DNA from: JAVBNT01 sp031551355
Lineage (GTDB): Bacteria > Vulcanimicrobiota > CADAWZ01
Assembly: GCA_031551355.1 (NCBI GenBank)
Contig: JAVBNT010000032.1
Location: forward strand, 1-57,438
Direction: 5' to 3'
DNA length: 57,438 bases
Shown: piece by piece, positions 51,961-57,438 of the stretch
How positions within the stretch are numbered: position 1 is the stretch's first letter
Layout: each line of letters opens with the position of its first letter
Notes under the pieces: generated by a model
Seen by the model: the letters and a program-made list of their open reading frames with translations, nothing else
Told to the model about the DNA's origin: nothing
Databases searched by the model: none
Translations under genes and position numbers: made by a program

Positions 51961-52944
51961 ATGGAAATAAAAGAAATAAGCGCAATTGCAGAGCAAAAAT
52001 ATTTATTTGTAAAACAGATTGAGGATGAACTTGGAAAAGTTATCGTCGGTCAGAGCGATACGGTGGAAAAGCTTATCATCGGTTTGCTTACCAACGGCCA
52101 TATATTAATCGAAGGTGTTCCGGGGCTGGCAAAAACACTGACAATAAAAACCATGTCGGACATCATCAGCACAAAATTTCAGAGAATACAGTTCACTCCC
52201 GACTTATTGCCGGCGGATATAATAGGAACGACAATATATAATCCACAAACACATGAGTTTACCACCAAAAAAGGACCGGTCTTTGCCAACCTGATCCTTG
52301 CCGATGAAATAAACAGAGCTCCGGCCAAAGTTCAAAGCGCCCTGCTGGAAGCTATGCAGGAAAGGCAGGTAACAATCGGCGACAAAACTTTTCCGCTTGA
52401 GAAACCGTTTATGGTCATGGCAACACAGAACCCTCTTGAACAGGAAGGAACATACCCGCTGCCGGAAGCGCAGATCGACCGGTTTATGATGAAACTGAAA
52501 ATGACTTATCCTTCCAGAAACGAGGAGCTTGTCATACTTGAGCGTATGACTTCGGCAACACAGCCCTCGGCAAAAAAACTGGTATCTCCTGACGATATTG
52601 TCGAAATGTCAAAAATTATTCCGGAAGTATATCTTGATGAAAAACTTAAAAAGTATATTGTAGATATTGTTTTTGCCACCAGGGAACCGGAAAAATTCAA
52701 AATGATCGACTTAAAACCGCTGATAGGGTGGGGGGCTTCGCCAAGAGCAACAATCGCGCTGGCAACAGCGGCCCGGGCTCAGGCTTTTATCAGAGGAAAA
52801 GGATTTGTAACGCCCGACGATATAAAAGCCGTGGCAATGGAAATACTTAGGCACAGAGTTATTGTCACCTACGAAGCGGAAGCCCAGGAAATGACTTCCG
52901 ACGATATCGTGAAGAAAGTACTTAACAATGTAGAGGTTCCGTAA
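51961..52944 (+). CDS. MoxR-family AAA+ ATPase (copy 2, Bat operon)
   Basis: Walker A IEGVPGLAKTLTIK, Walker B LILADEINRAPAKVQSALLE, ATQNPLEQEGTYPLPEAQ and GWGASPRATIALATAARAQA identify a MoxR ATPase of 327 residues. It is the first gene of the operon MoxR-DUF58-BatD-like-BatA-BatB, in which MoxR is thought to act as chaperone for the VWA proteins. The next gene starts immediately after its stop (TAA ATG). Confidence 0.95.
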   Translation: MEIKEISAIAEQKYLFVKQIEDELGKVIVGQSDTVEKLIIGLLTNGHILIEGVPGLAKTLTIKTMSDIISTKFQRIQFTPDLLPADIIGTTIYNPQTHEFTTKKGPVFANLILADEINRAPAKVQSALLEAMQERQVTIGDKTFPLEKPFMVMATQNPLEQEGTYPLPEAQIDRFMMKLKMTYPSRNEELVILERMTSATQPSAKKLVSPDDIVEMSKIIPEVYLDEKLKKYIVDIVFATREPEKFKMIDLKPLIGWGASPRATIALATAARAQAFIRGKGFVTPDDIKAVAMEILRHRVIVTYEAEAQEMTSDDIVKKVLNNVEVP

Positions 52945-53826
52945 ATGCAAGAATCTGCAAATACTTCTTTCAAAAAAATAAAAAGTATTGAAATAAGGAC
53001 AAGGAAGCTTGTTGAAGACTACTTTTCCGGAAAATATGAAAGCGTATTCAAAGGAACGGGAATGAACTTTTCCGATGTCAGGGAATACCAGCCGGGAGAC
53101 GATATACGCAGTATTGACTGGAATGTAACGGCAAGATTCGGAAAAGCGTTCATAAAACAGTTCGTTGAAGAGAGGGAGCTGACGATCCTGCTCGTAGTCG
53201 ACGTTTCCGGTTCCCAGTTCTTTGGCAGTGAGAACAGTACAAAGGCGGAACTGGCCTGTGAAATAGCAGCATTTCTGGCTCTTTCGGCTCTGAAGAATCA
53301 GGATAAAGTCGGACTGGTAATGTTTGGCGACGGACCGGAAAAATATCTCCCTCCGAAAAAAAACCGCCAGTATGTGATGAGAATTATCAGGGAAATACTT
53401 TTTCACAGTGCCGAAAAAAACAAAACCGACATCAGCAAAACGCTTAAATTCATTAATGAAGTATATAAAAGAAAAGCCGTAATATTCCTGATATCCGATT
53501 TTATAGATGAAAATTATGACAAAATTTTAAGTATCACCAATAAAAAACATGATTTAATCGCCATAAACATACAGGACAGACGCGAACAGTCTCTACCCGA
53601 CATCGGTCTGGTGGAGATGGAAGACAGCGAGAGCGGAGCCAGATTTGTCATAAATATAGCCGATGAAAAACTGAGAGATTCTTACAGCGATTATATTAAA
53701 AAAAGAAGCGAAGGCCTGAAAAGGCTTTTCGGAAAGGCAAAAATAGACTCCGTGGAACTGCTTACGGACGAATCATATATAAAACCGCTTTACACTTTTT
53801 TTAAATTAAGGGAAGGCCGCAGATAA
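52945..53826 (+). CDS. DUF58 protein (VWA-like)
   Basis: The 293-residue protein has the DUF58 hallmark GTGMNFSDVREYQPGDDIRS then IDWNVTARFGKAFIKQFVEE, followed by a VWA-like domain with VVDVSGSQFF. The family accompanies MoxR in almost all genomes carrying it. It is cytoplasmic with no membrane segment. It abuts the MoxR gene and overlaps the next start (TAATG). Confidence 0.93.
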   Translation: MQESANTSFKKIKSIEIRTRKLVEDYFSGKYESVFKGTGMNFSDVREYQPGDDIRSIDWNVTARFGKAFIKQFVEERELTILLVVDVSGSQFFGSENSTKAELACEIAAFLALSALKNQDKVGLVMFGDGPEKYLPPKKNRQYVMRIIREILFHSAEKNKTDISKTLKFINEVYKRKAVIFLISDFIDENYDKILSITNKKHDLIAINIQDRREQSLPDIGLVEMEDSESGARFVINIADEKLRDSYSDYIKKRSEGLKRLFGKAKIDSVELLTDESYIKPLYTFFKLREGRR

Positions 53827-54776
53827 TGAAATCAGGGTTTTATTCAAGGACAGTATTTTTTCTACTGCTGATATTATTGCAGACATATACCGCTTATGCG
53901 TTGCCCGGAAAAGCACATGCGGTCTTGTCGTCTTCAGCCGATACAGCCAAAATCGGCGAACTGCTGAACATAACCGTTGAAGTGTCAGCCCCCAAAGGTT
54001 CGGCAATTACATTGACAAACGACATACCCTTTGCCGATTTCGAAGTGCTTAACCAAAAACAACCGGTCTCCAGAGAAGAAAATGAAAAACTTACCACGAT
54101 TTACCAATTTGAAATAATGGCATTTTCTCTGGGCGACAAAGAGATCGGCCCGGTAAAAGCCGCTTATACCGATCCCAATTCATCTCGAACGGAAACGGTT
54201 GTTTCAAACAGCATAAAAATAAAAATAAAATCAGTCCTGACATCCGCTGACAGCGACATAAAAGACATAAAAGAAAATATTCCGCTGAAACTGCCGACAT
54301 ATGTCTATCTGCTGGCGGTATTAATATTGGCAGCAGTAATATATCTGATTGTTAAATTGACAAAATATTTGCTTTCCAGAAAAAATAATGTCGCACAAAT
54401 TGTAAAAACGCCGGAGGAAACGGCCGAAGGAAGACTGGCTGAACTTGACGGTGCCTCACTGCCGGAAAAAGGGCTGATAAAGGAATATTACAGCACCCTG
54501 TCGGAAATACTGCGCGACTACATCCAGGCCAGACATGAAATACCGGCACCGGACCTGACAACGGCAGAGCTTTGCCGCTGCCTGAAAAATGTCGATTTTC
54601 CGCAGCAGTCGGTACATTCAATCAGGAGTTTGCTGCAGCAATGCGATCTGGTTAAATTTGCCAAATTTATACCTGAAAAGGAAAATTACTCCAAAGACTT
54701 CGACGAGACGGTAAAAATTTATCAAAGTATCAGGCCGGCAAAAGAAGAGACAGGGGAGGAGGGCAATAACGAATGA
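53826..54776 (+). CDS. BatD-like membrane protein
   Basis: After a signal peptide comes a beta-rich periplasmic part (about 30-140, IGELLNITVEVSAPKGSAIT, then YQFEIMAFSLGDKEIGPVKA) of the BatD/DUF4381-type, a membrane helix (about 157-180) and a cytoplasmic helical domain (about 200-305) with YYSTLSEILRDYIQARHEIP. It lies between DUF58 and BatA, as expected for this operon. It overlaps both neighbours by 1-4 nt. Confidence 0.8.
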   Translation: MKSGFYSRTVFFLLLILLQTYTAYALPGKAHAVLSSSADTAKIGELLNITVEVSAPKGSAITLTNDIPFADFEVLNQKQPVSREENEKLTTIYQFEIMAFSLGDKEIGPVKAAYTDPNSSRTETVVSNSIKIKIKSVLTSADSDIKDIKENIPLKLPTYVYLLAVLILAAVIYLIVKLTKYLLSRKNNVAQIVKTPEETAEGRLAELDGASLPEKGLIKEYYSTLSEILRDYIQARHEIPAPDLTTAELCRCLKNVDFPQQSVHSIRSLLQQCDLVKFAKFIPEKENYSKDFDETVKIYQSIRPAKEETGEEGNNE

Positions 54777-55801
54777 TTCCTTCATCATTGCACATCGCTT
54801 CACCATGGTTTTCTCTGCTGCTGCTCATTCCGGTAATAGTGCTTATTTTCGCAATCAGGCTTAAGTCAAAATTAAAGTCGACAATAATTTTTCCTTTTGC
54901 AAAAGCATTAAAAGAAATCAGACCCGTAAACGCAAAAATAAGCTCAGTTGCCGAAAAACTGCCTCTGCTGCTGCGCATTACGGCACTGATTCTGATTGCG
55001 GCGGGACTTATGAGGTTTCAGGATATGAACCCGGAACCGTTTACTCCCAACAACATTTCCGGAACCGACATCATTATCTGCCTTGATACTTCTCCAAGTA
55101 TGCTGTCACTTGATTTCAATCCCGACGACAGGCTGACCGTAGCCAAAAAAGTAATTTCCACGTTTATAGACGGCAGAATGAACGACAGAATCGGACTGGT
55201 AGCTTTTTCCGGGGCAGCGATGACCCTGTGCCCGCTGACAACCGACTATCCGGCACTCCAGGCCACAATCGCCGGGATAACCGAGAAAGTAACCCAAACA
55301 GACGGCACGGCAATCGGCGATGCCATTGCAACGTCGGTCAATAGGCTGAAAAACAGCAGTGCAAAAACAAAAATAATCATACTCGTTACCGACGGACGCA
55401 GCAATATGGGGCAACTGGATCCGATGTCGGCAGCCGATATCGCCAAAAAACTGGGAATCAAAATATACACAATAGGCGTGGCCAAAAAAGGCAAAACCTT
55501 TATGCCTATAAAAGATCCCATCACCGGCCGGGTAATTACTTACAGAGAAATTGGTGACGATCTGGATGAAGAAACTCTTGAAGACATTGCCAAGTCGACA
55601 AACGGCATTTACGAAAGGGCAACCGATAAGACGACTTTTGAAAATATATTCAAGCAAATAGACAGTCTTGAAAAAACTTCATTCAAAGCAAAGCAGGAAT
55701 ACACGTATACGGAACTGTTTAATTACTTTCTGATACCGGCACTCGCGATACTGCTTTTGGAAATATTTCTTTCCTATACGCTTTGCAGGAAAATACCGTA
55801 A
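54773..55801 (+). CDS. batA: BatA-type VWA-domain membrane protein
   Basis: Two N-terminal membrane helices (about 12-28 and 62-79), a VWA domain (about 95-290) with an intact MIDAS motif DTSPSM (DxSxS), threonine TDGTAIGDAI and VTDGRS, and a C-terminal helix (about 320-340) match BatA (aerotolerance operon). It probably forms a complex with BatB in the membrane. Start overlaps the stop of the previous gene (ATGA). BatB follows 14 bp downstream with AGAGGGG. Confidence 0.92.
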   Translation: MIPSSLHIASPWFSLLLLIPVIVLIFAIRLKSKLKSTIIFPFAKALKEIRPVNAKISSVAEKLPLLLRITALILIAAGLMRFQDMNPEPFTPNNISGTDIIICLDTSPSMLSLDFNPDDRLTVAKKVISTFIDGRMNDRIGLVAFSGAAMTLCPLTTDYPALQATIAGITEKVTQTDGTAIGDAIATSVNRLKNSSAKTKIIILVTDGRSNMGQLDPMSAADIAKKLGIKIYTIGVAKKGKTFMPIKDPITGRVITYREIGDDLDEETLEDIAKSTNGIYERATDKTTFENIFKQIDSLEKTSFKAKQEYTYTELFNYFLIPALAILLLEIFLSYTLCRKIP

Positions 55802-55815
55802 AAGAGGGGTTAAAA

Positions 55816-57438
55816 ATGCAATTTGCCAACGGAGATTATTTTCCGATACTGATTTTAATATTTATGGGCGCCGCGGCCTTTATTGTGATGGGGTTCAGGC
55901 TTAAACAGAAAGATATCCTGAAATTTTCATCAAAACCGGCTTTAAAAAACACGATGCCGAATCATAGTGTAAAGCGCCAGACAATGAAGGAAATCATTAA
56001 AATTGCGGCGATATTTCTGCTTATGATAAGTATTTTGCGGCCGCAGTGGGGAAGAGTCGAAGTAAATGAAACGCTTCGGGGAACGGAGGTTTTTATTGCC
56101 CTCGACTGTTCGCAAAGTATGCTGTCTGAAGATTATACGCCTTCAAGGATTGAATTTTCAAAAATTGTCCTGCGTAAAATTGTCGATAAACTTCAGGGAA
56201 ACAAAATCGGCGTCATCGCCTATGCCGGCTCAGCCCATATCGAATGCCCGCTGACAACCGATCTTGACGCCGCCAAAATGTTTATAGACTATATAGATTA
56301 TGCGGCGGTACCGATTCAGGGAACGAATATCTCCGACGCTATAACTATCGCAAAAGCCAACTTCTCCCGGAACAGCAAAAGTCCCAGAGCTCTGATAATA
56401 CTGTCCGACGGCGAAAATCTTGCCGGAAACGTTGTCGCGGCGGCAAACAGCGCCGCAAGGGATAATATAAAAATATACACTATCGGTATCGGTTCTCCGC
56501 AGGGAACGCAGTTCAAAGTGGATGGTGAATTCAAAACCGATGAAAACGGAAACTATGTTATTTCAAAACTTGATGAAGCAACACTTAAGGAAATTGCCGA
56601 AAACACCGGCGGATATTATATACGGGCAAACTATGACGACTCATTTATCAGCGAGATTACCGATAAAATACAAAATCTTGAAAAAGACAATCTGATGACA
56701 TCAAAAAAAGACAAATATAAAGACAGGTTCCAATATCCGTTGGCTCTGGCTTTTATACTGTTGGCAGTAGAGCCTCTTCTCGGAGATCAAAGACCAAGAA
56801 AAAGCAGAAAAATTGCGGCAATTTTAATTTTTATGACTCTGATGCTGCTGCTAAACACACCGGCATTTGCGTTTTCCGAATATATTGACGCCGCTTCAGG
56901 AAATAATAACTACAAAAAGCAAAAATATCAAAACGCGGAGTCGGACTACAACAAAGCTATTCAGAAAAAAAATACCTGGTCTTTACCTGTTTTCAATCTG
57001 GGAAATACGTATTTCCGGCAGCAAAATTATCAAAAGGCAACCGGAGAATACGAAAAGGCAATGGGCCTCGACCCTTCACTGGAGACGAAGGCATTATACA
57101 ATCTGGGAAATGCCTGCTTCAAAAAGAACGACTTAAACGGAGCAATTGATTACTATAAAAAAGTTCTGAGAAAAAATCCACAGGATGATGACGCAAGGTA
57201 CAATCTTGAAATATGTCTAAAAAAACAGCAGCAGGATAAAGATAAGCAAAATAAAGATAAGAACAAGCAAAATAAAGGCGAACAGGGTAAGGACAAACAG
57301 GACAAGGATAAGCAGGACAAGGATAAGCAGGACAAGGATAAACAGGACAAGGATAAACAGGACAAGGATAAACAGGACAAGGATAAACAGGACAAGGATA
57401 AACAGGACAAGGATAAACAGGACAAGGATAAACAGGAC
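55816..57438 (+). CDS. batB: BatB-type VWA protein fused to TPR, 3' end beyond the window
   Basis: Starting at ATG 55816 (GAGGGG 7 nt upstream), the frame is open to the right edge. It encodes membrane helices, a VWA domain with MIDAS DCSQSM, and ILSDGENLAG. After a second membrane segment (about 334-353) come TPRs (YQNAESDYNKAIQKKNTWSL, FNLGNTYFRQQNYQKATGEY, YNLGNACFKKNDLNGAIDYY), as in BatC. The two are usually separate proteins, so this is a BatB-BatC fusion. From 57226 the sequence becomes Lys/Asp/Gln rich and then a perfect DKDKQ repeat at the edge. The C-terminus is not visible. Confidence 0.88.
   Translation, partial: MQFANGDYFPILILIFMGAAAFIVMGFRLKQKDILKFSSKPALKNTMPNHSVKRQTMKEIIKIAAIFLLMISILRPQWGRVEVNETLRGTEVFIALDCSQSMLSEDYTPSRIEFSKIVLRKIVDKLQGNKIGVIAYAGSAHIECPLTTDLDAAKMFIDYIDYAAVPIQGTNISDAITIAKANFSRNSKSPRALIILSDGENLAGNVVAAANSAARDNIKIYTIGIGSPQGTQFKVDGEFKTDENGNYVISKLDEATLKEIAENTGGYYIRANYDDSFISEITDKIQNLEKDNLMTSKKDKYKDRFQYPLALAFILLAVEPLLGDQRPRKSRKIAAILIFMTLMLLLNTPAFAFSEYIDAASGNNNYKKQKYQNAESDYNKAIQKKNTWSLPVFNLGNTYFRQQNYQKATGEYEKAMGLDPSLETKALYNLGNACFKKNDLNGAIDYYKKVLRKNPQDDDARYNLEICLKKQQQDKDKQNKDKNKQNKGEQGKDKQDKDKQDKDKQDKDKQDKDKQDKDKQDKDKQDKDKQDKDKQDKDKQD
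57301..57438 (+). repeat. 15-bp coding minisatellite (DKDKQ)n
   Basis: Nine consecutive units of GACAAGGATAARCAG run from 57301 to 57435 and continue past the edge. The first two units have G at the twelfth base, the remaining seven have A, so the later ones are identical and recently expanded. Less perfect copies precede it (57286-57300). The unit is a multiple of three, so copy number changes keep frame. Confidence 0.95.

Noticed and set aside
57153..57425. Minus-strand ORF of repeated SCLSL units
   Set aside because: It is the antisense reading of the DKDKQ minisatellite in batB.

Overview
The window is bacterial chromosome, moderately AT-rich, from a diderm. The envelope genes show this directly: an S-layer-homology/coiled-coil/porin protein of the OmpM type (33684-36275), LPS-export genes lptC, lptB and an LptF/G permease (42955-45456), a LolA-fold protein, an HtrA protease and several lipoprotein signal peptides. 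An OmpM-type tether together with Lpt genes, Amj, YlxP and WalKR-like regulators is what I would expect from a Terrabacteria-type diderm (Negativicutes-like, or a candidate phylum such as Riflebacteria or Wallbacteria). This placement is inference; I cannot assign a species.

Layout. 1-235 is the 5' end of a 16S rRNA gene running off the left edge, with a clear promoter upstream. 480-5300 is an accessory zone: a YoeB toxin with a RelB/DinJ-type antitoxin, a decayed gene, a stand-alone reverse transcriptase with a companion gene, a YcxB-like membrane protein, and two families of small inverted-repeat elements, one inserted into the other with a 9-bp target duplication. 5228-18433 holds an exported ADP-ribosylglycohydrolase, two class-I aminotransferases, a transporter, an HTH/coiled-coil protein, a PanE-like reductase, the LolA-like and HtrA genes, a propeller-SHOCT protein and a pseudopilin-like protein. 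18640-22769 is the most unusual part: three tandem paralogues encoding exported proteins with 6, 4 and 8 LIM-like zinc modules in front of an HExxH peptidase domain resembling plant DA1.

23022-29314 is a minus-strand cell-wall and regulation group: ndk, rsmI, L,D-transpeptidase, response regulator, histidine kinase, alr. A fused double Amj (lipid II flippase family) lies divergently at 29493. 33684-45847 holds the porin, secA-prfB (prfB with the programmed +1 frameshift), a secreted YVTN propeller, a YqgF-like nuclease, the Lpt cluster and a selenocysteine tRNA. 45896-51652 carries a MoxR ATPase, YlxP, a metallophosphoesterase and a TPR-GAF protein with two degenerate GGDEF domains. 51961 to the right edge is a Bat-type operon (MoxR, DUF58, BatD-like, BatA, BatB-TPR) whose last gene runs off the window inside a 15-bp coding minisatellite.

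Short repeats repeatedly sit at the 3' ends of genes. In two cases (the reverse transcriptase and the ADP-ribosylglycohydrolase) a repeat supplies the stop codon. Many genes start with GTG or TTG behind a strong G-rich ribosome-binding site; I moved starts where that site decides the matter.
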